The notes under the pieces are model-generated. The model searched no databases, was not told where the DNA came from, and was given only the letters and a program-made list of their open reading frames with translations. DNA of 45,685 bases from an uncultured Collinsella sp. GTDB lineage: Bacteria; Actinomycetota; Coriobacteriia; Coriobacteriales; Coriobacteriaceae. Position numbers and translations under genes: made by a program. Below are positions 32,132-39,772 of the stretch, piece by piece. Numbering within the stretch: position 1 is the stretch's first letter; each line of letters opens with the position of its first letter. The stretch lies in contig CABRYP010000019.1 in the NCBI GenBank assembly GCA_902475245.1, positions 1 to 45,685 of the forward strand. The letters are read 5' to 3'.

Positions 32132-34315
32132 GTGAAGGATTCCGACCTCTCCGCAACGGCTGCGCGCGACGCCGCCCGCATCGTTTGGTTTAAGCGCTAT
32201 CCCGCCAAGCAGACGCTCATCGCATTTTTGCTCGCGCTGTTGGCGACCACGGCGTTTTCCATCGATCCCGCCCCGGTGTCGAGCAACGCAGTCTTGGCAA
32301 TTGACCCCAAAGCCTCGGGCATGCTGTACGTGTGCTACGAGGTGCTCCTCTCGTTTGCCGGCCATACCGACGCGGTCATGCTGCTTGCGCTTGCCTGCCT
32401 GCTTACGCTGCCGTTTCGCTACGTATTCTTTGGCCGCGGTGACGCTTGGCGCCCGTCGGTCGTGCTGCCATCGCTGTTCTTTGCCGTTTGCATGGTGTTC
32501 GGCCGTAGCTACGACCTTACCGATTCGGCAGAGATTGTGCTGGGCGACAAGGCACGCGTTATCTGCGCCTGGATTGGCGGCGCGGGCTGGATGCTTCTGG
32601 CGATTGTGGCCTTCTATCTGGCTTTTGAGTTTTTGGATTGGTTGAGCTCCCGCCGCATTCCGTTTTCGGAGACCCACTTTGGCCGCGTGTGGCGTGTTGC
32701 CCACGCCGTGCTCTCGGTCCATCCCTTTGTCGGGCCGTTTCTTGTGCTCATGATTGCCTGGGCGCCCACGCTTATCGCCTCGCTGCCCGGCCTCTTTATG
32801 GGAGATACGGGCGCGCAGATCCGCCAATGGTTCAACTACCCCAACGGCACGAGCGATTACCTGCGCCTGCTTAACCCCAACGTGCTGCTCAACGGCCATC
32901 ATCCGGTGGTGCACACGGCCATCATCGGCTCGTGCGTGCAACTGGGGCTTTCGCTGTTCAATAGCGCCAATGCGGGCCTTGCCATCTACACCTGTGCCCA
33001 ATTTGTCATCACGGCCGCCTGCATGGCCTATTCCATATCGTCGCTGCGCAAGCTGGGCGTGAGCCTGCCGGTCCGTGGCGTCACCTTGCTGTTCTTTGCG
33101 TTTATGCCGATGTTCTCCAACTATGCGGCGCTGCTGACCAAAGACGTGCTGTTTGCCGATGCGTTTTTGGTGCTGCTCGTTCAGACCGTCAAGCTCGTGG
33201 CATGTGGCCTGCCCCGTCGCGATGCCAATGCCAAGCGCGCGGGCGAACAGGCGCCTGTGCTCTTTGCACGCCACGACTGGCTGTTGCTCGTGCTGGGTGC
33301 CATGGGTTCCACGTTTTTGCGCAATGGCGGCCTGGTCTTTCCGTTGGCGGCCTGCGTGATTGCGGCGGCGTTTTGCGCTTGGGACGCGCATGTGGCCCGT
33401 CGCGTGGCCAAACAGTCTGGCGTCACGCCCTCGTACGCCACGCCACGCTTCCGCTGGGTCGGCGTGCTCGCAGTGCTTGCGCTCTGCCTTGTCTCCAACA
33501 TGTATTTCACCAAGGTCTTTATGCCGGCGCACGATATCACGCCGGGCTCCAAGCGCGAGATCCTCTCGATTCCGTTTCAGCAGACGGCGCGCTTCGTCCA
33601 AAAGCACGACGGCCTTAATTCGGGCGTTAACCCCAAGGTCAAAGACGATGGCACGATTGAGGAAGCTCCCTGCGACGGCTTGGTGACCGATGAGGAGCAC
33701 GCTGTGATTGATCGCGTGCTTAAGTACGAGAACCTGGGTCGTCGCTACAACCCCGACAAATCGGATGCCGTCAAAAACTGCTTCAATGAGTACGCCTCGC
33801 AGGAGGACATCAAGGCCTATTTTAAGGTGTGGGCCCAGATGTTCAAAAAGGACCCCGAGTGCTATATCTCGGCGCTCGTCAATAACTACTACGGGTACTT
33901 CTATCCGAGCGCTCGCGATGCGTGGGTCTACAGCACGGCGCGCAGTGCCGAGATCATGGCGAAGCCCGATAACCTCAAGTACTTTGACTTCCATCCGGTC
34001 GACAGCAAAGCCGTGCGCTGGTGCGACCACCTGATTAACCTGTACCGCGTGGCGGTGCAGCGCATTCCGTTTATCTCGCTCACCATGAGCTCGGCCACCT
34101 ACGTGTGGATCATGATCATCGTGGTGGTCTACCTGTTGCGCCGCCATTCGTGGCGCGCGCTGGCCATCTGGATACCGCTACTGGGTGTGCTCGCTGTGTG
34201 CCTGATTGGTCCATGTAACGGGTCGACCTACATGCGCTATCTGTACCCGGTCATTGCATGCATGCCTTTCGCCATCGGCGCCACGATCACCCGCAGCGAC
34301 CGCCTGTGGACCTAA
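32132..34315 (+). CDS. Large multi-pass membrane protein, DUF6020/GT-C-like
   Basis: The 727-residue protein starts with a GTG (GAAAGG about 12 nt upstream). About 12 to 14 hydrophobic helices are visible: residues 28-45, 65-90, 110-125, 148-170, 200-225, several between 285 and 430, and two near the C-terminus, with a soluble block at about 470-625. The first large exterior loop with GLFMGDTGAQIRQWFNYP and the HHPVVHTAI motif resemble DUF6020 proteins and, more loosely, GT-C glycosyltransferases with an acidic residue after the first helices. A cell-surface glycan role is possible but not shown. It stands alone between the repeat pair and yebC. Confidence 0.75.
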   Translation: MKDSDLSATAARDAARIVWFKRYPAKQTLIAFLLALLATTAFSIDPAPVSSNAVLAIDPKASGMLYVCYEVLLSFAGHTDAVMLLALACLLTLPFRYVFFGRGDAWRPSVVLPSLFFAVCMVFGRSYDLTDSAEIVLGDKARVICAWIGGAGWMLLAIVAFYLAFEFLDWLSSRRIPFSETHFGRVWRVAHAVLSVHPFVGPFLVLMIAWAPTLIASLPGLFMGDTGAQIRQWFNYPNGTSDYLRLLNPNVLLNGHHPVVHTAIIGSCVQLGLSLFNSANAGLAIYTCAQFVITAACMAYSISSLRKLGVSLPVRGVTLLFFAFMPMFSNYAALLTKDVLFADAFLVLLVQTVKLVACGLPRRDANAKRAGEQAPVLFARHDWLLLVLGAMGSTFLRNGGLVFPLAACVIAAAFCAWDAHVARRVAKQSGVTPSYATPRFRWVGVLAVLALCLVSNMYFTKVFMPAHDITPGSKREILSIPFQQTARFVQKHDGLNSGVNPKVKDDGTIEEAPCDGLVTDEEHAVIDRVLKYENLGRRYNPDKSDAVKNCFNEYASQEDIKAYFKVWAQMFKKDPECYISALVNNYYGYFYPSARDAWVYSTARSAEIMAKPDNLKYFDFHPVDSKAVRWCDHLINLYRVAVQRIPFISLTMSSATYVWIMIIVVVYLLRRHSWRALAIWIPLLGVLAVCLIGPCNGSTYMRYLYPVIACMPFAIGATITRSDRLWT

Positions 34316-34486
34316 CCAAAGATTGGCGCATTGGGGTCAGGCTGCTTTGTGCCAAGGGGCTGCATCATCACGACGCCTTCATTTTGGGGTTTATCTTGCA
34401 GGCCGGTAGGTATATCATAACGACGTTTGTTTATATTGCCCGAGCATTCGCGCTGGGCTTTAGGTCGAAACCGATAGGAGACACGT

Positions 34487-35293
34487 ATGTCCGGACACTC
34501 TAAGTGGGCCACAACCAAGCATCGTAAGGGCGCGCAGGACGCCAAGCGTTCCGCCCTCTTCTCCAAGCTCAGCCGCAACATCACCGTTGCTGCCCGTCTC
34601 GGCGGCGACCCGCTGCCCGAGAACAACGCCAGCCTCGCCGCTGCCGTTGCCAAGGCTAAGGCTCAGTCCATGCCTAAGGACAAGATCAAGTCCGCTATCG
34701 ATAAGGCCTTTGGTTCGGGTGCCGACGCCGCCGTCTACGAGAACATCGTGTACGAGGGCTACGGTCCCGCCGGTGTTGCCGTCTACGTCGACTGCCTGAC
34801 CGACAACCGCAACCGCACTGCCGCCGACGTCCGTTCCGCCTTCTCCCACGCTGGTGGCAACCTGGGCACCTCGGGCTCCGTCGCCTTCCAGTTTGAGCGC
34901 AAGGGCCAGATCGTCGTCGCCAAGGAGATCCTGGACGAGAACGCCAAGAAGGAGACCATGATCGCCAACGGTGCTGCCGGTGACGAGGATGAGTTCATGA
35001 TGGCGATCGCCGAGGCCGGTGGTGAGGACTACGAGGACGCCGGCGAGGAGTGGATCGTCTGGACCGCTGCCAACGACGTCATGGCTGTCTCCAAGGCACT
35101 CGAGGAGCAGGGCGTCCAGGTCAAGGGCTCCGAGACCACCATGGTCCCGACCACTCCGACCGAGGTCTCCGGTGCCGACGCCAAGAAGGTTCAGCGCCTC
35201 ATCGACCGTCTTGAGGAGCTCGACGACGTCCAGGACGTCTACAGCACCATGGACATGACCGACGAGGTCATCGCTGCCCTCGAGGAGGAGTAG
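34487..35293 (+). CDS. YebC/PmpR-family protein
   Basis: The 268-residue protein is of the widespread YebC family (TACO1 in mitochondria), described as a DNA-binding regulator and, more recently, as a ribosome-associated factor. The start MSGHSKWATTKHRKGAQDAK and the motifs PENNASLAAAVAKAKAQ, YEGYGPAGVAVYVDCLTDNRNRT and GGNLGTSGSVAFQF are diagnostic. It is about 20 residues longer than usual because of an acidic insertion around residues 145-190 (NGAAGDEDEFMMAIAEAG and GGEDYEDAGEEW). ATG 34487 has TAGGAG upstream. Monocistronic, with a terminator after it. Confidence 0.94.
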   Translation: MSGHSKWATTKHRKGAQDAKRSALFSKLSRNITVAARLGGDPLPENNASLAAAVAKAKAQSMPKDKIKSAIDKAFGSGADAAVYENIVYEGYGPAGVAVYVDCLTDNRNRTAADVRSAFSHAGGNLGTSGSVAFQFERKGQIVVAKEILDENAKKETMIANGAAGDEDEFMMAIAEAGGEDYEDAGEEWIVWTAANDVMAVSKALEEQGVQVKGSETTMVPTTPTEVSGADAKKVQRLIDRLEELDDVQDVYSTMDMTDEVIAALEEE

Positions 35294-35362
35294 CGCCCGC
35301 ACGGATTGAGCCGTGCATATCTGGGCATAATGAAGCGAGCATGCAAGCCTCGTGGAATAGAT

Positions 35363-35404
35363 GAGCCGGATCCGCGTGCATGAGGCACCGGACCCGGCTC
35401 TTTT
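35363..35404 (+). terminator. Terminator of yebC
   Basis: GAGCCGGATCCG pairs with CGGACCCGGCTC (one mismatch), loop of about 14 nt, followed by TTTTA. Confidence 0.85.
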
Positions 35405-35409
35405 ATAAT
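35404..35409 (+). promoter_or_regulatory. Possible -10 box of the Asp23 operon
   Basis: TATAAT overlaps the end of the yebC terminator T-run, 51 bp upstream of the amaP start. The -35 region is not recognisable, so the promoter may use another sigma factor or an activator. Confidence 0.4.
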
Positions 35410-35459
35410 GATGCGAATCGTTTTGCATTCTGTGGATCGAGATTTGAAGGGAGCGCTGC

Positions 35460-36005
35460 ATGCGCGTGCTCAAACGAGCCCTGGCGATCGTGTATCTTGC
35501 CTCCGCCGTCGTGGCGCTGGGTACGTTAGTCTGCCAGTTTTGGGGGCCATATACCTATCGCTTTATGCTGCTGATGCGCGATCCGCTGCCTCGCATCGTT
35601 GTTACGGCGTGCGGCGGTGTCGTGGCGCTCGGCGTGCTCGTGGGTTTCTTCCGCCTGATGTTTGCTCGTCGCGAGCCGTCCTGCGTGCATCCGGCGGGGG
35701 AGCGCAATATCGAGGTCACGCTCGCTGCCCTCTCCTCGTGTGCCCGCACCGCGGCAGAGCGCGACGACCGAGTGATGATCGAGCATGTCGAGGCGCGCGT
35801 GCAGGGCTCCGACGAATCGCACGTCCGTTTTAAGGTTGACGCCATCGCGCTCGACGACCGGGACGTGGCCTCCCTTGCAGCCGCGATGCAGCAACGTATC
35901 GAGGAGGCCTGCGACACTATGCTCGGCACGCCGGGCACGACTGCGCGCGTTCGTTTTTTGCCGTCCAAGACTACCGTCCAGACCGTGGAGGTTTCCGGTG
36001 AGTGA
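35460..36005 (+). CDS. amaP: Alkaline shock response membrane anchor protein (AmaP-like)
   Basis: The 181-residue protein has two N-terminal membrane helices (about residues 7-28 and 45-65) and a cytoplasmic domain of about 110 residues. This is the AmaP layout that tethers Asp23 to the membrane in Gram-positive bacteria. It is the first of three coupled genes: its last 8 bp overlap the DUF2273 gene, and asp23 follows. GAAGGGAG lies just upstream of the ATG. The assignment depends partly on this context. Confidence 0.8.
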   Translation: MRVLKRALAIVYLASAVVALGTLVCQFWGPYTYRFMLLMRDPLPRIVVTACGGVVALGVLVGFFRLMFARREPSCVHPAGERNIEVTLAALSSCARTAAERDDRVMIEHVEARVQGSDESHVRFKVDAIALDDRDVASLAAAMQQRIEEACDTMLGTPGTTARVRFLPSKTTVQTVEVSGE

Positions 36006-36375
36006 TACCAATCAAGACAAGACCGCCCGCACGCCGCGCCTGACTATCGATCAGAGCGCCGCGCCGGCAGGCGAGGTCGTCGATCCCAAGGTAGAGGGTA
36101 CCGAGTCACATGACGCGGTCGCCGATGATTTTGATGAGGCCATGGGTCTCATCAAGGGTACGGGGGCAGCCATCTGGAGCTATGCCGTCCGTCATCCCAA
36201 CACCACGCTTGGAGCCGTCGCTGGTTTTGTGCTCGCCGTGCTGGTGCTCACGCTCGGCCTGTGGGATACGCTCGTCATCGCTTTCTTTGTGCTGATCGGC
36301 GCCGTGATTGGCCAGATCCGCGACGGCGAGAACGGGATCGTCAACTTCTTCGGCCGTCTGTTTAGCGGCCGCTAG
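35998..36375 (+). CDS. DUF2273-family small membrane protein
   Basis: The 125-residue protein starts at GTG 35998, overlapping the amaP end by 8 bp. After a polar N-terminus of about 58 residues there are two close helices (about 66-84 and 87-105), and the C-terminus DGENGIVNFFGRLFSGR is typical of DUF2273, which is regularly found in Asp23 operons. It is likely a partner of AmaP in the membrane. The N-terminal extension is longer than in Firmicute members. Confidence 0.85.
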   Translation: MSDTNQDKTARTPRLTIDQSAAPAGEVVDPKVEGTESHDAVADDFDEAMGLIKGTGAAIWSYAVRHPNTTLGAVAGFVLAVLVLTLGLWDTLVIAFFVLIGAVIGQIRDGENGIVNFFGRLFSGR

Positions 36376-36419
36376 CATGTATTCGACCGCCGCGTGTGCG
36401 GTGGGCATAAGGAGGAACC

Positions 36420-36941
36420 ATGGCTTTTAACACGAAGGTCGATGTGGCCGATACCGAGCTCGAGGTAGACGAGACCGTCACCGCCGAGGCCGAGGACGTA
36501 ACGCTCGAGGACGAGGCGCTCGTCGAGGCCGAACCCGCCGACGATGCGGACGAGGATGATGGGGAAGCGGACGAGTCCGAGGACTCGCTGACCTATTCCA
36601 ACGGTGTGATCGAGAAGATCGTCGCCATGGCCACCCGCGAGGTACCGCACGTCCTGGGCATGAAGGGCAACCTCATGCACTTTGTGCAGGAGCAGTTTGG
36701 TGCCGAGAATCTGACCAAGGGCGTGACAGTCGAGGTCACCGATGACAACCGCGTGGTCGTTAACATTTCCGTCATTATCGAGTACGGCGCCTATGCGCCC
36801 GCGATTTTCGACGACGTTAAGGCGCGCGTGACCGAGCGTCTGGCTGCGATGACCGGCCTTGAGGTGGCAGGCGTCAACCTGCGCATCGAGGATGTCATCA
36901 CCCCCGAGGAGTACGAGCACCGCACCAACCAGCACGAGTAA
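36420..36941 (+). CDS. Asp23/Gls24-family envelope stress response protein
   Basis: The 173-residue protein has a strongly acidic N-terminal third (residues 10-57, mostly Asp/Glu/Ala) followed by a complete Asp23 domain: YSNGVIEKIVAMATREVPHV, KGVTVEVTDDNRVVVNISV and IEYGAYAPAIFDDVKARV. Asp23 proteins form a membrane-bound meshwork through AmaP and respond to cell-envelope stress. AAGGAGG precedes the ATG. The acidic N-terminus is an unusual addition whose role is unknown. A type I repeat and then a terminator follow. Confidence 0.92.
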   Translation: MAFNTKVDVADTELEVDETVTAEAEDVTLEDEALVEAEPADDADEDDGEADESEDSLTYSNGVIEKIVAMATREVPHVLGMKGNLMHFVQEQFGAENLTKGVTVEVTDDNRVVVNISVIIEYGAYAPAIFDDVKARVTERLAAMTGLEVAGVNLRIEDVITPEEYEHRTNQHE

Positions 36942-36955
36942 CCTACCAAAAAGGT

Positions 36956-37010
36956 AACCTGCCAAAAAGGGACAGGTTTATTTTGGCAGGTTTTATCTGC
37001 GAAAACGTCA
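36956..37010. repeat. GGGACAG-core dispersed repeat, type I copy 3
   Basis: AACCTGCCAAAAAGGGACAGG then TTTATTTTGGCAGGTT form a hairpin with intact arms (36956-36963 and 36985-36992), followed by the shared tail TTTATCTGCGAAAACGT. A further partial arm, ACCTACCAAAAAGGT, lies just before it at 36941-36955. Confidence 0.85.
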
Positions 37011-37053
37011 AACGGCCGGTCGCACGGATGTATGTGCGGCCGGCCGTTATTTG
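37011..37053 (+). terminator. Terminator of the Asp23 operon
   Basis: AACGGCCGGTCGCAC pairs with GTGCGGCCGGCCGTT (one wobble), 8-nt loop, followed by ATTTG. Confidence 0.8.
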
Positions 37054-37164
37054 TATGCCCCCGATGTAGGCATACCGCTCGTCTAACTAGGGGTTGCAAT
37101 CGTCACATTCCGCGTTACCCTAATGGGCGCATTGTTTCCAAATTGTTAACGAGGGGTTGCCGTA

Positions 37165-38187
37165 ATGGCTGACGAGCGCGAAACAGAAAGCAAGGCATGG
37201 GCGATTGAGGCCGCCGCGGCAGAGGCGGCATCGCGAGCTGCCGAGGAGCTACATCGTCCTCCCGTGGTGCCGATGGAGCGCGTGGTCGATCGCACCGATA
37301 TCGAGCGCGGCGAGCGTGCCGGCCAAAAGCGCAGCCAGGAGCCAGGCTTCCCGCGCTTTTTCGCCGAGCTCAATCTAGGTCTGATTCTTACGGCTTTTGC
37401 CATCGTTGCGTTTAAAACCCCTAATCACTTTGCTTTTGGCGGCACCTCGGGCGTGTCGGTCATTCTGTCCACGCTGTTCCCGACCCTGCCCGTCGGCGTC
37501 TTTATGTGGATTATCAACGCGGTTCTCGTCGTCTTGGGCTTTATCTTTTTGGAGCGCAAGGCAATCCTGTGGAGCGTCTTCGCCTCGTTTGCGCTGTCCG
37601 CCTATGTTTCGCTGTTTGAGCTTTTTATTCCGACCGATGTCTCGATGACGGGCGATATGTGGCTCGACCTGTGCTTTGCCGTGATTCTGCCGGCGCTCGG
37701 CAGCGCCATCGTTTTTGATATCGGCGCCTCGACGGGCGGCACGGACATCCTCGCTATGATCCTCAAACGCCGTACCACACTCGAGATTGGCCGCGCGCTG
37801 TTGCTGGTCGATATCGGCATCGTGACCATCGCGGCCTTTTTGTATGGTCCGCGTATCGGTCTGTATTGCGTGCTCGGCCTGTTTGCCAAGACGCTTGTGG
37901 TCGACAAGGCCATCGAGAGCATTCATCTTCGTAAGGTCTGCACGATCATTTGTTCCGAGCCCCTTAAGGTCGAGGAGTTTATCGTCAAGCATCTCAACCG
38001 CACGGCGACCATCAGCCGCGGCTACGGCGCCTTCTCGGGCAAGTGCGTGACGGTGATCATGAGCGTGCTGAGCCGTCGCGAGGCCGTGCAGCTGCGCCGT
38101 TATGCGCGCGAGGTCGATCCTGGTGCCTTTATCACGATCGTCGACAGCTCCGAGATCGTCGGCAAGGGTTTCCGCGGCACGAACTAG
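37165..38187 (+). CDS. YitT-family membrane protein with DUF2179 domain
   Basis: The 340-residue protein has an Ala/Glu-rich cytoplasmic N-terminal extension of about 68 residues, five to six helices (about 70-255) and a C-terminal soluble DUF2179-type domain (about 258-340, from RKVCTIICSEP). The motifs NHFAFGGTSGVSVIL and ASTGGTDILAMILKRRTTLEIGRAL (read as two adjacent segments) are typical of YitT proteins, whose transport function is not established. ATG 37165 has GAGGGG about 8 nt upstream. The N-terminal extension is longer than in Bacillus members. Confidence 0.88.
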   Translation: MADERETESKAWAIEAAAAEAASRAAEELHRPPVVPMERVVDRTDIERGERAGQKRSQEPGFPRFFAELNLGLILTAFAIVAFKTPNHFAFGGTSGVSVILSTLFPTLPVGVFMWIINAVLVVLGFIFLERKAILWSVFASFALSAYVSLFELFIPTDVSMTGDMWLDLCFAVILPALGSAIVFDIGASTGGTDILAMILKRRTTLEIGRALLLVDIGIVTIAAFLYGPRIGLYCVLGLFAKTLVVDKAIESIHLRKVCTIICSEPLKVEEFIVKHLNRTATISRGYGAFSGKCVTVIMSVLSRREAVQLRRYAREVDPGAFITIVDSSEIVGKGFRGTN

Positions 38188-38337
38188 CGCGGACACACTC
38201 GTCAAACAATCGAAAAGCGCCTCGCGCGTTGCAAATACGTCATCTAAGAGTATTTGTCCTCACATTGGGTGATAATGATGCCAAAGACATCGTTTGCGAT
38301 CCAGGTGATTCGCTCTAGATACGAAGGGATGATTTCG

Positions 38338-39642
38338 ATGTTCTGTTCGCAGTGTGGCGCCCCCATGGGCGATAACGACAAGTTCTGCGGCGTGTGTGGT
38401 GCCCCCAATGCCGGTGCTGCAGCTTCCACCCCTCAGGGTCAGCCTCAGCCTCAGCAGTTTGTTCCTCAACCTGTCGCGAACGCGTCCAAGGGCTGCACGG
38501 CTCAGGCGTTTGAGGATATGACCAAGACTCCGGGCGTGCTGCAGCGCGTGTGCCAGATTGCCTTTTTGCCGGCGCTTATCTGTGTCGTGTCGGTACTCGT
38601 GCTGTTCATCCCCGTTATCGGCGGTATTGCGGCTGCCATCGGCTTTTTGGCTGCCTACGTGGCGAGCGTGTGCGGTTCGGGCTTTGGCATCGAGTGGGGT
38701 CGCGACCTGTCGCTTAAGATCGATGACGGCATGGGTCGTCCGTTGATGCGTTCCACGTCGTTTGGTCTCGGAATCTTTTCGAGCGTTATTTCGGTCGTGC
38801 TCGAGGTTATCGCTGCCATTCCCATTATCGGTGTAGTGCTTTCGCTGGTGGAGGGCGTGGTAATTGGCGCCGCGGGCTCGTATTCTTATTACGGCTCTTA
38901 TGCGCTCGAGGCTGCGCTGTTTGGCTCGCTTGGCCTGCTTGTCCTGGCTATGATTGCCACGGCGGTCCTGGGGGTCTTCTTTAAGATGTTCGCCGACATT
39001 GCCGTGATGCACTTTGCGGTGACCGGTCGCGTCGAGAGCGCGTTTTCGCTCGATAAGGTTTGGGCAGCCTTTAAGAACAATAAGACCAAGCTGTTCTGCG
39101 CTTCGTTCCTTCCCGAGTTTTTGACGGGCCTGGTCGCCAACGTTGTCACATGGATCTTGACGGTCGTCTTTGGCGCCGTTGCCTCTGTCGGTATGTATAG
39201 CTACTACTATCGTCCTACGGGTATTGAGGCGATTGTTGCCGGCGGTGGCATCACACTCGTGCTGTTCCTGGTGCTGGTCGCTTTTGTCACCGTATTTCTT
39301 ACGGTCTTTGGCAAGATGCTCAAGCATCGTGCCGTTGGCTATTGGGTCGCACGTTATGCAAGCGAGTGGGTTGACGAGGACAAGGACGACGTCCTGACTT
39401 TTGTATTGCCCTTTGAGAAGAAGTCCGCTCCTTCGGGTTACAGCGCTCCGGATGTTGCGTCTGAGCCCAAGCCCGCGCCCGAGCCGGCGCCCGTGCCTGA
39501 GCCTGAGCCCGAGCCCAAGCCTGAGCCGGCACCTGTACCTGAGACTGCGCCTGAGCCCGAGTCCGAGCCTGAGCCAGCGCCTGTGCCTGCGCCTGAGCCG
39601 GCGCCCGAGTCAAGTTCCGACGAGGGCCCTCAGGACGAGTAG
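38338..39642 (+). CDS. Zinc-ribbon membrane protein with Pro-Glu repeat tail (DUF4013-like)
   Basis: The 434-residue protein begins with a zinc ribbon (CSQCGAPMGDNDKFCGVCG, ligands Cys3, 6, 17 and 20), then a Gln/Pro linker. The middle has about six to eight hydrophobic segments (about 78-350) in paired-helix blocks resembling DUF4013 proteins; GRDLSLKIDDGMGRPL lies in the first cytoplasmic loop. The last about 60 residues are a Pro-Glu-Ala-Pro-Val repeat and an acidic end. ATG 38338 is chosen because GAAGGG is 9 nt upstream; the in-frame ATG at 38329 is too close. The role is unknown; zinc-ribbon-plus-membrane proteins of this type are common and uncharacterised. Confidence 0.8.
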   Translation: MFCSQCGAPMGDNDKFCGVCGAPNAGAAASTPQGQPQPQQFVPQPVANASKGCTAQAFEDMTKTPGVLQRVCQIAFLPALICVVSVLVLFIPVIGGIAAAIGFLAAYVASVCGSGFGIEWGRDLSLKIDDGMGRPLMRSTSFGLGIFSSVISVVLEVIAAIPIIGVVLSLVEGVVIGAAGSYSYYGSYALEAALFGSLGLLVLAMIATAVLGVFFKMFADIAVMHFAVTGRVESAFSLDKVWAAFKNNKTKLFCASFLPEFLTGLVANVVTWILTVVFGAVASVGMYSYYYRPTGIEAIVAGGGITLVLFLVLVAFVTVFLTVFGKMLKHRAVGYWVARYASEWVDEDKDDVLTFVLPFEKKSAPSGYSAPDVASEPKPAPEPAPVPEPEPEPKPEPAPVPETAPEPESEPEPAPVPAPEPAPESSSDEGPQDE

Positions 39643-39653
39643 CATGCCGCCTG

Positions 39654-39678
39654 CCATTTGGGGACGGGGTAGAAATGG
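39654..39678. repeat. GGGACGG-core dispersed repeat, short copy
   Basis: CCATTT and AAATGG flank GGGGACGGGGTAG. It lies 11 bp after the zinc-ribbon gene and before its terminator. Confidence 0.6.
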
Positions 39679-39700
39679 TGGAAATAACGCTTGACAGATG

Positions 39701-39744
39701 AGCGGGGGCGGACGTTTCGACGCGTCCGCCCCCGCTTTGCTTTA
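39701..39744 (+). terminator. Terminator of the zinc-ribbon membrane protein gene
   Basis: AGCGGGGGCGGACG pairs perfectly with CGTCCGCCCCCGCT (39723-39736), loop 8 nt, followed by TTGCTTT. Confidence 0.88.
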
Positions 39745-39772
39745 GCCAGGCTGTTATGGATGGGTGTGACGA

